A stretch of 64,000 bases of DNA, from the NCBI GenBank assembly GCA_022790855.1, contig JAAVYA010000037.1, positions 62,001-126,000 of the forward strand, read 5' to 3'. This document shows, in pieces, positions 54,643 to 63,715 of the stretch. The DNA is from Lachnospiraceae bacterium (GTDB lineage: Bacteria; Bacillota; Clostridia; Lachnospirales; Lachnospiraceae). The number at the start of each line of letters is the position of its first letter. Position 1 is the stretch's first letter. The translations under genes and the position numbers were made by a program. The notes beneath the pieces are model-generated. The model did no database searches. It saw only the letters and a program-made list of their open reading frames with translations, and had not been told where the DNA came from.

Positions 54643-55974
54643 ATGTTAAAACGACTGAGCAGAACTCAGACCATAGCATTGGGATTTTTTATCATTATAT
54701 GTATCGGAACATTGCTTTTAATGCTTCCCATCGCTTCCAGAAGCGGAACCATAACAAACCTTCATGATGCATTATTTACAGCTACCAGCGCCACTTGCGT
54801 GACAGGACTTGTGGTGGTGGATACTTACCAACATTGGAGTCTGTTTGGACAAATCGTGATTTTGTGCTTGATTCAAATTGGCGGATTGGGATTTATAACC
54901 ATAGGAATGTTTTTTTCTATTTTTTTAAGGCGTAAGATTGGCTTAAAGGAAAGAAACTTGATTCAAGAGAGCTTAAACGGACTTCAACTGAAAGGGGTAG
55001 TGCGCCTGGTAAAAAATATTGTGCCATGGACATTTTTCTTTGAAGGGGTGGGAGCGTTGATTTTAATGCTGCGTTTTCTGCCGAAGATGGGATTTTTGGA
55101 TGCTCTGTGGTATGGAATTTTCCATTCCGTGTCGGCGTTCTGTAACGGCGGCTTTGACTTGATGGGAAGATATGAAGAGTATGCTTCTCTGGTATTTTAT
55201 TATGATGACATTGTAGTAAATCTTGTGATCATGAGTTTGATCATCATTGGAGGAATTGGCTTTATTGTATGGGATGACGTTTCCCGGCATAAGCTTCATG
55301 TAAAAAGATATTTGCTTCATACAAAAATTGTATTGGCTACAACAGCAGTTCTTATTATTGGAGGAGCAGTTCTATTTTTCCTTTTTGAACGGGAGAATTT
55401 GCTGGCTGATATGAGTACGCAGGGGCAGGTGCTTTCCTCTTTGTTTGGTTCCGTAACGGCCAGGACGGCGGGATTTAATACGACGGATACGGGAGCATAT
55501 ACCCAGGCAACCCGTTTGCTGATGGTGGCGCTGATGTTTATCGGAGGGAGTCCCGGTTCCACGGCAGGGGGGATTAAGACTACCACCACCGTTGTGCTTC
55601 TGCTGATCGTGATATCTAATCTTCGCAGCAGACCAGAACTGAATATTTTTGGCAGACGTTTGGATGAGGATGAAGTAAAAAAAGCCAGTACTGTTTTTTT
55701 GATCAACCTGTTTTTGGCGGTTGTCAGTGTAACGGCTATTTGCGCTATGCAGCCGTTTGCTATGGATGATGTTTTATTTGAGGTGGGATCTGCGATCGGA
55801 ACGGTGGGGATGACCACAGGGATTACGCGGGATCTTACGCTGGCTTCCAGATATATTATTATCATGTTGATGTATTGCGGACGGATTGGAAGTATGTCTT
55901 TTGCGCTTTCCTTTTTGGAACGGAAGAAGCAGGCGGCAATTAAGCTTCCCAAAGAACGCATCACGATTGGATAG
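54643..55974 (+). CDS. Potassium uptake protein, TrkH/KtrB type
   Basis: A 443-residue membrane channel-like subunit with four MPM repeats. Selectivity loops show SATCVTGLVVVDT, SVSAFCNGGFDLMG, GSVTARTAGFNTTD and GSAIGTVGMTTGIT, each with the expected Gly. It imports K+ (or Na+-coupled K+), gated by the cytoplasmic RCK subunit encoded next. The start ATG at 54643 follows a perfect AAGGAGG; a longer upstream frame starts with sequence overlapping the end of mcp and is rejected. It heads the trkH-trkA-PAP2 run. Confidence 0.94.
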   Translation: MLKRLSRTQTIALGFFIIICIGTLLLMLPIASRSGTITNLHDALFTATSATCVTGLVVVDTYQHWSLFGQIVILCLIQIGGLGFITIGMFFSIFLRRKIGLKERNLIQESLNGLQLKGVVRLVKNIVPWTFFFEGVGALILMLRFLPKMGFLDALWYGIFHSVSAFCNGGFDLMGRYEEYASLVFYYDDIVVNLVIMSLIIIGGIGFIVWDDVSRHKLHVKRYLLHTKIVLATTAVLIIGGAVLFFLFERENLLADMSTQGQVLSSLFGSVTARTAGFNTTDTGAYTQATRLLMVALMFIGGSPGSTAGGIKTTTTVVLLLIVISNLRSRPELNIFGRRLDEDEVKKASTVFLINLFLAVVSVTAICAMQPFAMDDVLFEVGSAIGTVGMTTGITRDLTLASRYIIIMLMYCGRIGSMSFALSFLERKKQAAIKLPKERITIG

Positions 55975-55983
55975 GAGAAAAGG

Positions 55984-56631
55984 ATGAAATCGATTTTAAT
56001 TATAGGGATGGGACGGTTTGGACAGCATTTGTGCAGGAATTTGCTGAGACTGGGAAATGAAGTAATGATTGTGGACCAGAAAGAAGAGACGCTGGAAGAA
56101 CTATTTCCTTTGGCTACCAGCGCAAAAATTGGAGACTGTACCAAAGTGGAGGTATTGAAAAGCTTTGGGGTTGGGAATTTTGATGTGTGCGTGGTATGTA
56201 TTGGCACGAATTTTCAAAGCAGCCTTGAGATTACCAGCCTGTTAAAAGAGCTTGGGGCAAAGCGGGTCATCAGCAAAGCGGCCAGGGACGTCCATGCGAA
56301 GTTTTTACTGCGCAACGGCGCCGATGAAGTAATTTATCCGGAGCGTGATATTGCGGAACGGCTGGCAGTGCGGGTAACGGCAAATCATGTTTTTGACTAT
56401 ATTGAGATGGGGGATTATGGGATCTACGAGATTCCCACATTAAAAGAATGGCAGGGCCGTACCATTAAAGAAGTGAATTTCCGGGTGAAATATCATGTGA
56501 GTATCCTTGGCATTAAAAGAAATGGGGATACGGATTTGCTGCCGGCGCCGGACTATATGTTCCGAGAAGGAGAGCATTTGATGGTAATTGGGAAAAAGCA
56601 GGACGTAGAATTTATTTTAAAGCATCTGTAA
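55984..56631 (+). CDS. Potassium uptake regulator, TrkA/KtrA type
   Basis: A 215-residue cytoplasmic RCK protein: an N-terminal Rossmann domain (ILIIGMGRFGQHLCRNLLRL, then acidic residue IVDQKEE) that binds NAD(H) or ATP/ADP and a C-terminal TrkA_C domain (LKEWQGRTIKEVNFRVKYHV). It forms a ring that gates the TrkH/KtrB-type subunit. The gene begins 9 bases after its partner and is followed by a PAP2 gene. Its length is the single-RCK KtrA form, which favours a Ktr-type system. Confidence 0.94.
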   Translation: MKSILIIGMGRFGQHLCRNLLRLGNEVMIVDQKEETLEELFPLATSAKIGDCTKVEVLKSFGVGNFDVCVVCIGTNFQSSLEITSLLKELGAKRVISKAARDVHAKFLLRNGADEVIYPERDIAERLAVRVTANHVFDYIEMGDYGIYEIPTLKEWQGRTIKEVNFRVKYHVSILGIKRNGDTDLLPAPDYMFREGEHLMVIGKKQDVEFILKHL

Positions 56632-56647
56632 AAGAAGGGACTTAGAT

Positions 56648-57175
56648 ATGTTACTGCAGTTTTTATTGGAAATGGATGGAAAGATTTTACTTTTTATCCA
56701 GGATTATTTGAGAGTCGGATGGCTGACACAGGCAATGAAATTTATTACCTCCCTGGGAGACCGGGGAATGATATGGATTGTCCTGGCCGCCATACTGCTT
56801 TGCATGAAGCAGTACCGGAAGACCGGTACGGCAATGGCGGTGGCTTTATTGATCGGTTTTCTGGCTACGAATTTGATATTAAAAAATCTGGTGCTTCGGG
56901 TGCGTCCTTACGACGCTGTCATGGGGCTGCATGCGCTCATCGGTCCCTTGGGGGACAGCTCTTTTCCGTCAGGGCATACCACCAGCGCCATAGCCGCAAG
57001 CTTTGTCATGCTGAAAGGGACGCCCCGTTATCTTGGAATCTCAGCGTTTGTATTGGCCATTTTGATTGCATTCAGCAGGTTGTATCTGGGAGTGCATTAT
57101 CCTACCGATGTTCTGGTAGGAGCATTCATTGGGCTGTTCGCAGCTTTTTGTGGGAAATATGTAGTAAAAGCATAG
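56648..57175 (+). CDS. PAP2-family membrane phosphatase
   Basis: A 175-residue polytopic phosphatase of the PAP2 superfamily. The three active-site motifs are KNLVLRVRPYD, SFPSGHTTSA and SRLYLGVHYPTDVL, so catalytic residues are intact. In bacteria such enzymes dephosphorylate undecaprenyl pyrophosphate or phosphatidate outside the membrane. It is the last gene of the trkH run, 16 bases after trkA. The substrate is inferred as a lipid phosphate. Confidence 0.9.
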   Translation: MLLQFLLEMDGKILLFIQDYLRVGWLTQAMKFITSLGDRGMIWIVLAAILLCMKQYRKTGTAMAVALLIGFLATNLILKNLVLRVRPYDAVMGLHALIGPLGDSSFPSGHTTSAIAASFVMLKGTPRYLGISAFVLAILIAFSRLYLGVHYPTDVLVGAFIGLFAAFCGKYVVKA

Positions 57176-57257
57176 AAAAAATTTGCTTGGCGACAGATAC
57201 ATAAATCGTATGAGAGAGAAACGTATCAGTAAAAGACATCAATAAGGAGGAATCGGT

Positions 57258-57857
57258 ATGCCCCAGGGAAATCCAAAAAGCGGAGAGCTTTATCGTCATT
57301 TTAAACAGAATTTATATCAAGTAGTTACTACGGCAAAGCATACGGAAACCGGGGAAATTCTGGTGATTTATCAGGCCTTATACGGAGATTTCGGCGTGTA
57401 TGCCAGACCGTTGTCCATGTTTATCAGTGAAGTGGACCGGAAGAAATATCCAAAGGCGGGCCAGCGCTATCGGTTTATGTTGCTGGAAGAGAACGCAAGG
57501 GAGATTAGAGGAGAAACCAATACTGGGAGGATAAGCCTTGTATCTGGGCATAGCAGTTCCGGGGAAGAGGTACAGGAAACCGCTTCCATTATGCAGGAAG
57601 AAATGCCTGAGAATAGAAGAGCTGCCGCTGCCAAAAAGGATGTAACAGAGCTGCTGATGGAGTTTTACGACGCAGACACCAATAGCCAACGGTACGATAT
57701 CCTGTTGGCTATGCAGAAAGATATTACTGACATTATGATTGACAATATGGCGGTGGTATTGGACGTTGTGATTCCCGAAGGGGACTTGTACGGGCGGTTT
57801 GAGGAATTAAAACGTTGCCTTAGTACACGCCAGAAATACGAGCTGCCCAGGCTGTAA
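57258..57857 (+). CDS. DUF1653-domain protein
   Basis: A 199-residue soluble protein. The N-terminal 75 residues are a DUF1653 domain (GELYRHFKQNLYQVVTTAKH, VIYQALYGDFGVYARPLSMF), a small beta-rich domain seen alone in many bacteria. A Glu-rich linker and a helical C-terminal region of about 70 residues (LLMEFYDADTNSQRYDILLA, MAVVLDVVIPEG) follow. The function is unknown; the domain is often proposed to bind a ligand. Start ATG follows AAGGAGGAAT. The next gene converges with it. Confidence 0.82.
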   Translation: MPQGNPKSGELYRHFKQNLYQVVTTAKHTETGEILVIYQALYGDFGVYARPLSMFISEVDRKKYPKAGQRYRFMLLEENAREIRGETNTGRISLVSGHSSSGEEVQETASIMQEEMPENRRAAAAKKDVTELLMEFYDADTNSQRYDILLAMQKDITDIMIDNMAVVLDVVIPEGDLYGRFEELKRCLSTRQKYELPRL

Positions 57858-57869
57858 GCAGATCAGTTT

Positions 57870-58316
57870 TTACTTGCTTAAAGATAGGGCGCTGTTATGG
57901 TATGCTCCTTGGAAGGTGACATCTTCCCCAAACCATTCCGGGGGCTGGAATGCTTCTGCTTCTTCCCTTGAAGGGAATTCCACTTCTGCGAGCATTAAAG
58001 GCGCTAGTTCGCCCTGGAAGATGTCCAGCTCAATGGTAAGAGAATCCTGGAACGGGATACAGTATCTTAGTTTGGAGATTAGCCGCCCGTCCGTTTTCTG
58101 GCGGAGGTGACGGTAGGCGTCTTCTGTCAGTGGAAGATTATATTCCTCACGGACCATCAGGCCGTTGGATTTGTATGTGAGATAATATTCCTGATCCTGT
58201 TTCCGGATGCGTACCACCGGATTGGTGCACAGATAACCCTGTTCTATCTGATGGAAGGGATAAGAGGTATAATTCCTGGGTGGGGTTGTGACGAGATATT
58301 TACGTTCAATTTCCAT
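57870..58316 (-). CDS. CYTH-domain protein
   Basis: A 148-residue triphosphate tunnel protein. The signature EIERKYLV at the start provides the ExExK motif, followed by basic and acidic tunnel residues in NPVVRIRKQDQEYYLTYKSN and LTIELDIFQGELAPLMLAEV. CYTH proteins hydrolyse triphosphates such as inorganic polyphosphate or thiamine triphosphate, and some are class IV adenylate cyclases. The start at 58316 follows GGAGAAAGC; a longer upstream frame has no support. It lies between a converging gene and the SASP gene. The exact reaction is unknown. Confidence 0.88.
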   Translation of the reverse strand: MEIERKYLVTTPPRNYTSYPFHQIEQGYLCTNPVVRIRKQDQEYYLTYKSNGLMVREEYNLPLTEDAYRHLRQKTDGRLISKLRYCIPFQDSLTIELDIFQGELAPLMLAEVEFPSREEAEAFQPPEWFGEDVTFQGAYHNSALSLSK

Positions 58317-58385
58317 AAGCTTTCTCCTATTAATTGGATTTTCCCATAGTCTATCACAGACGCATTTTGGATGCAACCAGCAAAA

Positions 58386-58418
58386 AAGAGAGGCTGCCAA
58401 AGGCTGTCTCCCTTTTTT
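58386..58418. terminator. Terminator of the SASP gene
   Basis: A stem of roughly 8-9 bp with one mismatch (GAGGCTGCC with GGCTGTCTC), an AAA loop and T runs in both directions. Confidence 0.65.
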
Positions 58419-58485
58419 GCTGTAAACACTCCCTGTATACAAAGTGGACAAGGAATGTCTGGTGGTTTCTTTTTTCAGTAAATAA

Positions 58486-58707
58486 TTACTGCATTCCGCC
58501 TGACATCTGCTGTTCCTGCTTCATGATCATCTTTTTAACCATTTCGCCGCCGATGGAACCAGCCTGAGCAGATGTCAAGTCCCCGTTATAACCGTCCTTC
58601 AAAGGTACTCCTATTTCGGAAGCAACTTCCTGTTTGAAGCGCTTCATAGCTTCCTTTGCTTCTGGCACTGCCATTCTGTTTGTGTTAGAACCGGAATTGT
58701 TAGACAT
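58486..58707 (-). CDS. Alpha/beta-type small acid-soluble spore protein
   Basis: A 73-residue spore protein that coats and protects DNA in the dormant spore. The family core is seen in MKRFKQEVASEIGVPLKDGY (with the GPR protease site) and SAQAGSIGGEMVKKMI. The N-terminus is Asn/Ser-rich and the C-terminus Gln/Met-rich. The start at 58707 follows GGAGGTG. It is expected to be sigma-G dependent, but I could not place a convincing sigma-G promoter upstream. It follows CYTH in the same direction, with a terminator between. Confidence 0.93.
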   Translation of the reverse strand: MSNNSGSNTNRMAVPEAKEAMKRFKQEVASEIGVPLKDGYNGDLTSAQAGSIGGEMVKKMIMKQEQQMSGGMQ

Positions 58708-58845
58708 TCGATTCACCTCCAAATCAATACGTTTTCTTTTTCAAGATAAGTAGCACTTACCTTGGTCTTATTATTTACAAGGGAAAAAAATATATGTTGG
58801 TAATTTTTGCAAATTCGAGAATTAAAATCTTGAACCAGGGCGCAC

Positions 58846-58874
58846 TTTACAAAAAATAAGCTTCGTGCTACAAT
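58846..58874 (+). promoter_or_regulatory. Promoter of the DJ-1 gene
   Basis: TTTACA at 58846-58851 and TACAAT at 58869-58874 with a 17-base spacer. Confidence 0.55.
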
Positions 58875-58912
58875 TTTAAAAACATAAGCAAGTCAAGATA
58901 TAGGAGGTTTCT

Positions 58913-59467
58913 ATGAAAAAAATAGCGGTATTTCTGGCGGAAGGATTGGAAGAAATAGAAGGCTTGACCGTAGTTGACGTATTGCGGCGGGCCGGAATAG
59001 AAGTGATAACCGTGTCTGTTTCCGAAAAAAAAGAAGTGACAGGTTCTCATAATATTACGATTTTGGCGGAGGCACTTTTTACGGAAATGGATTATTCTGG
59101 CTTAGACGGTGTTGTGCTTCCGGGAGGAATGCCGGGAACCACCAATTTGATGCACCATGAAGGGGTGCGGCAGGTGATCCGGGAATTTGCCAGCCAGAAA
59201 AAACTGGTATCTGCCATATGTGCTGCTCCCAGCGTTCTGGGACAGGCTGGAGTGTTAAAAGGCAAGCGGGCTACTTGCTATCCTGGCTTTGAGGAACAAT
59301 TGACTGGCGCCGAATGCTGCAAAGAGCAGGTAGTCAGAGACGGCAATATGATCACCAGCCGGGGAATGGGGACCGCAATTCCGTTTGCCCTGGCGCTGAC
59401 GGCGTATTTTTTAGGGCAGGAAAAAGCGGATGAAATCAAAGATTCCATCCTTTATGAGGGAAAGTAA
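58913..59467 (+). CDS. DJ-1/PfpI-family protein
   Basis: A 184-residue protein of the DJ-1 subgroup (annotated in bacteria as YajL-like). It opens with KKIAVFLAEGLEEIEGLTVV, holds the conserved Glu near residue 14, and shows the nucleophilic elbow SAICAAPSVLGQAG with Cys at about residue 102. Members are proposed deglycases, hydrolases or redox chaperones; the reaction is disputed. The ATG follows AGGAGG. It is the first gene before aroA, whose start is 2 bases after its stop, so the three genes (with larE) likely form an operon. Confidence 0.9.
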   Translation: MKKIAVFLAEGLEEIEGLTVVDVLRRAGIEVITVSVSEKKEVTGSHNITILAEALFTEMDYSGLDGVVLPGGMPGTTNLMHHEGVRQVIREFASQKKLVSAICAAPSVLGQAGVLKGKRATCYPGFEEQLTGAECCKEQVVRDGNMITSRGMGTAIPFALALTAYFLGQEKADEIKDSILYEGK

Positions 59468-59469
59468 GG

Positions 59470-60816
59470 ATGGACAGCATGAATCGCGAGGCCAATGGGC
59501 GAAGCTTGGAAGGAATGAACCCGGAAAAGACCAGGTATACCGTACCATGCATGTTTGGAAAAAGTATTTCGGAACCTCTGATCGCGGAAGTACCGGGGTC
59601 GAAAAGCATTACGAACCGTGCGCTTCTTTTGGCTACTCTTGCAGATGGGAAAAGTACGCTGCAAGGAGCGCTGTTTTCTGACGACTCACGCCATTTTCTG
59701 AAATGTATTCAAGAGCTGGGATTTGAGGCATATGAAAATGAGAAGGAAAGAAGAATCGAAATCATAGGACAGGGAGGAAGAATCCCACGTAAGGAAGCTT
59801 CTATTTATGTGGGAAGCGCGGGAACGGCCGCCCGGTTTCTGACTGCCTGCCTGGGAGTAAGCCAGGGGCGTTATCATTTGGATGCTTCTCCCCAGATGCG
59901 CCGCCGTCCCATGGCCCCTCTGCTGGCCTGCCTGAAGGAGACAGGCTGTGAAGTGATATGCGAAGAGAAAGAAGGATGTTTTCCCTTTACCCTTCAGGGA
60001 AACGGCTTTCAAAAACCCAGTATCACGGTGGACATTGCAGACAGCAGCCAGTTTTTAAGCGGGCTGTTGATCGCATCTGTCTTGGATGGGAAGGAGAGGA
60101 AGATACAGGTTCAGGGAACCCATGGGATGGCCTATATCCGTATGACGGAGCAGATGATGGGGCAGTTTGGCGTCCAGGTAAAAGAGCTGCCAGGCGGCTG
60201 CTTTCAAATACCGGCAGGACAGCACTATCAGGCGCGGGATTATCAGATTGAGCCGGATGTCTCCGCAGCCTGCTACTTTTATGGGATGGCGCCTCTTTTG
60301 GGAAGAAAGGTGCAGGTGAAGCATGTGCACTTTGATTCTCTGCAGGGGGATGTGGAATTTCTGCGGATTTTGGAACGGATGGGATGTCAGGTGATGGAGG
60401 ATACGGAAGGTATCTGGGTTATGGGCCCTCCCAAAGGGCGGTTTCGGGGTGTGGAAGCAGATATGTCTTCCTGTTCCGATCAGGCCATTACCTTGGCGGC
60501 CCTGGCGCCTTTTGGGGATTCGCCTACGCTGATTAAGGGAATCGGGCATATCCGCCTTCAGGAGAGCGACCGGATGCGGGCCATTGCCACAGAGCTGGAA
60601 AAGTTAGGAATTCGATGTGAAATGGGAGCAGATACGTTGAAAATTTATCCCGGTTCTCCCAGGCCGGGCAGCGTAAAGACGTACGAGGACCACCGGATGG
60701 CCATGGGATTTTCCTTGCTTGGATTACGGGCGGAGGGCATCGTAATTGAGGATCCTCTCTGCTGCCGGAAAACCTTTGAAAATTATTTTGACGTTATGGA
60801 GGCAGTATTACGATGA
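59470..60816 (+). CDS. aroA: 5-enolpyruvylshikimate-3-phosphate synthase
   Basis: A 448-residue shikimate-pathway enzyme that joins shikimate-3-phosphate with phosphoenolpyruvate. Conserved sites are EVPGSKSITNRALLLA, SAGTAARFLTACLG and SSCSDQAITLAALAPFGD, and ESDRMRAIATELEKLG is present. The N-terminal 30 residues (before TVPCMFGKSISEPL) are an extra tail. This family member resembles class II enzymes rather than the E. coli type in loop lengths. It overlaps larE by 4 bases (ATGA). It is separated from other aro genes here, which is common in Clostridia. Confidence 0.95.
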   Translation: MDSMNREANGRSLEGMNPEKTRYTVPCMFGKSISEPLIAEVPGSKSITNRALLLATLADGKSTLQGALFSDDSRHFLKCIQELGFEAYENEKERRIEIIGQGGRIPRKEASIYVGSAGTAARFLTACLGVSQGRYHLDASPQMRRRPMAPLLACLKETGCEVICEEKEGCFPFTLQGNGFQKPSITVDIADSSQFLSGLLIASVLDGKERKIQVQGTHGMAYIRMTEQMMGQFGVQVKELPGGCFQIPAGQHYQARDYQIEPDVSAACYFYGMAPLLGRKVQVKHVHFDSLQGDVEFLRILERMGCQVMEDTEGIWVMGPPKGRFRGVEADMSSCSDQAITLAALAPFGDSPTLIKGIGHIRLQESDRMRAIATELEKLGIRCEMGADTLKIYPGSPRPGSVKTYEDHRMAMGFSLLGLRAEGIVIEDPLCCRKTFENYFDVMEAVLR

Positions 60817-61631
60817 GCCAGGATAAGATTTTAATGGAAAAAATGGAGCGCCTGAAACAATATTTCAAAGAGCTGGGAGATGTAGCGGTGGCTTTTTCCG
60901 GCGGTGTAGATTCCACCTTTTTACTAAAAGCAGCCTATGATACGCTGGGCGATCATGCCATTGCAGTAACGGCCGTATCCTTGTCTTTTCCGGAACGGGA
61001 GCTGAATGAGGCAAAAGAATTCTGCAAAAGGGAGCAAATCCGCCAGATCATGTATGAATTCAAAGAGCTGGAGCTTCCCGGGTTTCGGGAAAATCCAAAG
61101 GATCGCTGCTATATTTGCAAAAAAGGGATTTTGACCAGGATTTTGCAGATTGCCAAAGAACATGGCATTTCCTATGTTGCAGAAGGCTCTAACCTGGACG
61201 ATAATCAAGATTACCGGCCGGGACATCGCGCCATTGCGGAATTGGGAATCAAAAGTCCCCTTCGGGAAGCACAGCTAACCAAAGAGGAGATCCGTCTCCT
61301 TTCCAGGGAACTGGGGCTTCCTACTTGGAGCAAACCTTCCTTTGCCTGCTTAGCGACTCGTATTCCCTATGGGGAGACGATCACGGAGGAAAAGCTGACT
61401 ATGGTAGGGCAGGCGGAACAGCTTCTGTTGGAGGAAGGATTTTCCCAGATGCGTGTGCGCATCCATGGTGAGATTGCTAGAATAGAGGTTCTTCCCGGAG
61501 ACTTGGAGCGGTTACTGCAGATGGAGCTGCGGGAAAAAATTACTGAGAAAATGAAAAAAATGGGTTTTCGCTATGTAACCTTGGATTTGGAAGGATACCG
61601 CACCGGGAGCATGAATGAAGGGCTGAAATAG
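60813..61631 (+). CDS. larE: ATP-dependent sulfur transferase LarE
   Basis: A 272-residue PP-loop ATPase. The motif AFSGGVDSTFLLKAA binds ATP and the conserved Cys lies in KPSFACLATRIPYG (about residue 179), which in LarE gives its own sulfur to the nickel-pincer cofactor precursor of lactate racemase. CYICKKGI gives an extra Cys pair near residue 98. No larA, larB or larC is found next to it, so it is an orphan here; related NAD/ATP-pyrophosphatase roles remain possible. It is translationally coupled to aroA (ATGA overlap). Confidence 0.9.
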   Translation: MSQDKILMEKMERLKQYFKELGDVAVAFSGGVDSTFLLKAAYDTLGDHAIAVTAVSLSFPERELNEAKEFCKREQIRQIMYEFKELELPGFRENPKDRCYICKKGILTRILQIAKEHGISYVAEGSNLDDNQDYRPGHRAIAELGIKSPLREAQLTKEEIRLLSRELGLPTWSKPSFACLATRIPYGETITEEKLTMVGQAEQLLLEEGFSQMRVRIHGEIARIEVLPGDLERLLQMELREKITEKMKKMGFRYVTLDLEGYRTGSMNEGLK

Positions 61632-61635
61632 GCCT

Positions 61636-61682
61636 GAAAGAAAAGCTGCCGCTTTGGGAGGCTACAATCCCATAAGCGGCAG
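61636..61682. terminator. Terminator between larE and the CorC-type gene
   Basis: CTGCCGCTT (61646-61654) pairs with AAGCGGCAG (61674-61682) with an inner GGGA/TCCC pairing. Pyrimidine-rich sequence on the minus strand suggests it serves the leftward gene. Confidence 0.75.
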
Positions 61683-61706
61683 TTCCTGATGAAAATCATC
61701 TGTATA

Positions 61707-62981
61707 TTATTCGGTCTTTTCTTCTTTTTTTTGTGGAATACGCATAAAGATTTTATGAATTCGATTTTTTTCCATATCCTCCACCCGCAAAAATACATCA
61801 TCCGGGGTAGTGATCGTTTCTCCCACAGTGGGAAGATGGTCCAGCAGGCCAATCATATATCCGCCGATGGAATCGTAATCCTCCGAGGTCAGATCCAAAT
61901 CCAGTTGCTCGCTTAAATCATCCAGATTCATGGATCCTTGTACCATGTATTCGTAATCATTTATTTTCTGAATGGGATCCTCTTCATCATCGTCGTATTC
62001 GTCCCGAATCTCTCCAACAATCTCTTCCAACAAATCTTCTAAGGTGATCAAACCGGCCGTAGCGCCGTATTCATCCAGGACAATGGCAATATTAATAGAA
62101 GACTGCCGCATCTCGATCAGCAGCTCCGAGGTATTCTTATGCTCATAAGTGTAATAAGGCTTACGCAAAATATCCCTGACAGAAAAATGCTCCCGATCTT
62201 CACATAAAAGCAAATCTTTCATATTGATAATACCGATTACATTGTCGGTGGAGCCTTCGTATACCGGAAGCCTGGTAAAATGATCTTCTTGGAAAATATC
62301 CAACAGCTCTTCGTATGTGCTGTCGATATCGGCAAAGGTCATATCAATACGAGGTACCATAATGGCTTTTGCCTGTGCATCGCCGAAATCAAACACGTTG
62401 TTGATCATTACCCGCTCTTCTGTCTCAATGACACCCTCTTCATGGCTGACATCCACAATCGTTCGGAGCTCATCCTCGGTCATGGTGTTCTGTCCCTTTG
62501 AGGGATCGATCCGTAACAGAAATAGAAATGCCATGGCCAGCTTATTCACCAGGAAAATCACCGGGGTCAAAAGCTTCATCAAAAGGCTGATAACGCCGGA
62601 ATAAGCCAGGGAAATGCTGTCTGCATGAAGCGTGGCAAGGGTCTTTGGGGAAATCTCGCCGAAAATCAAAATTAATAATGTAATAATTCCGGTTGCAATA
62701 CCTACGAATGCATTCCCTCCTAACCGGATAGCAATCGAGGTGGATAGAGAAGATGCCGTCAGGTTCACAATGTTGTTCCCCACTAAAATAGCGCTTAACA
62801 TCTTACCGGAATCATCCGTAATCTTCAGCACCCGTTTGGCTCTTGCATTGCCATTGTCGGCCAGGGTTCTCATTTTAATTCTGTTGCAGGTGGTCAGCGC
62901 TGTTTCTGCCGAGGAAAAAAATCCGGATAGGATAACCAGCACGATTAAGATAATGATCTGCGTGACGTCACTTGGGTCCAA
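61707..62981 (-). CDS. CorC/HlyC-type transporter with CBS domains
   Basis: A 424-residue membrane protein with an N-terminal DUF21/CNNM domain (VILSGFFSSAETALTTCNRI, membrane helices to about residue 175), two CBS domains (MVPRIDMTFADIDSTYEELL and INIAIVLDEYGATAGLITLE) and a C-terminal CorC/HlyC domain. Such proteins export Mg2+ or Co2+ or help membrane repair. The start is TTG at 62981 after AAAGGAGAG; no ATG fits. It has its own promoter at 63030-63058. The CNNM-type motif suggests a Mg2+ exporter, but this is inference. Confidence 0.9.
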   Translation of the reverse strand: MDPSDVTQIIILIVLVILSGFFSSAETALTTCNRIKMRTLADNGNARAKRVLKITDDSGKMLSAILVGNNIVNLTASSLSTSIAIRLGGNAFVGIATGIITLLILIFGEISPKTLATLHADSISLAYSGVISLLMKLLTPVIFLVNKLAMAFLFLLRIDPSKGQNTMTEDELRTIVDVSHEEGVIETEERVMINNVFDFGDAQAKAIMVPRIDMTFADIDSTYEELLDIFQEDHFTRLPVYEGSTDNVIGIINMKDLLLCEDREHFSVRDILRKPYYTYEHKNTSELLIEMRQSSINIAIVLDEYGATAGLITLEDLLEEIVGEIRDEYDDDEEDPIQKINDYEYMVQGSMNLDDLSEQLDLDLTSEDYDSIGGYMIGLLDHLPTVGETITTPDDVFLRVEDMEKNRIHKIFMRIPQKKEEKTE

Positions 62982-63029
62982 GTATTATTCTCTCCTTTCT
63001 TAAGACACCGGTTCACAGTGCTATTCATA

Positions 63030-63058
63030 AATATACTGTAAAACGGTGAAAATTGCAA
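63030..63058 (-). promoter_or_regulatory. Sigma-A promoter of the CorC-type gene
   Basis: On the minus strand, TTGCAA (63058-63053) and TATATT (63035-63030), spacer 17 bases. Nothing else was recognised in the 272-base gap 62982-63253. Confidence 0.6.
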
Positions 63059-63253
63059 GGAATTAAGAAAAAATTTAGAAATTTTCAGTAACAGTTTAGC
63101 CCAGGACATTGTATTTACTGCAAAGTCCATATGATAAAGCTGTTACAATTATCACAGGATTTTTACGGAAAAACGGCCGCCCTTCCCAATCACATGGCAT
63201 AAAAACAGAAAAAATATCATATATTGAAAACAGGACAGGATTGGAAAGGAAGG

Positions 63254-63634
63254 ATGAGCATGGATAAGATTGGGAAAAATTGGACTTATGGACTGCCTCT
63301 GCTGAAGATTTTGCTGTTCATGTATATTGTCACAGGAGGATTGTTACTGCTTTTAACGGTATTGCTGTCAAAAATGCAGCTAAGCGAAGGGGCTGTTTCC
63401 ATCGGGATTGTGGCTATTTATGTTATCTCAGGTTTTTTGGGCGGCTTGTTGGCGGGGAAGCGGATGAAAAGCAGGAAATTTCTCTGGGGAATGGTGATGG
63501 GAGCCTGCTATTTTCTGGTGCTGGCTATTGGGTCGGTTGTATTCCATAAGGGCCTGGATATGGAAATGACCCGCTTTGCCACGACGCTGGTGCTTTGCAT
63601 TGCTTCCGGCATGGTGGGAGGTATGGTTGGATAG
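63254..63634 (+). CDS. TIGR04086-family small membrane protein
   Basis: A 126-residue protein with four hydrophobic segments (LLKILLFMYIVTGGLLLLL; IGIVAIYVISGFLGGLLAGK; GMVMGACYFLVLAIGSVV; FATTLVLCIASGMVGGMVG). The GG-rich second and fourth segments and small basic loops fit the TIGR04086 family of Firmicute membrane proteins (Bacillus YrzE-like), function unknown. Two starts are possible, ATG 63254 and ATG 63260; GGAAAGGAAGG is better spaced for the second. It is followed by a strong terminator. Confidence 0.8.
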   Translation: MSMDKIGKNWTYGLPLLKILLFMYIVTGGLLLLLTVLLSKMQLSEGAVSIGIVAIYVISGFLGGLLAGKRMKSRKFLWGMVMGACYFLVLAIGSVVFHKGLDMEMTRFATTLVLCIASGMVGGMVG

Positions 63635-63664
63635 GGAGCGCATACATATCATAATAAAGCAGGG

Positions 63665-63702
63665 ACTGCCGCATGAAATTTCAATTATGCGGCAGTTTTT
63701 TT
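63665..63702. terminator. Terminator between TIGR04086 gene and histidine kinase
   Basis: A perfect 10-bp stem ACTGCCGCAT/ATGCGGCAGT with a 12-base loop and seven T. Confidence 0.85.
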
Positions 63703-63715
63703 GATCAGTACATAG

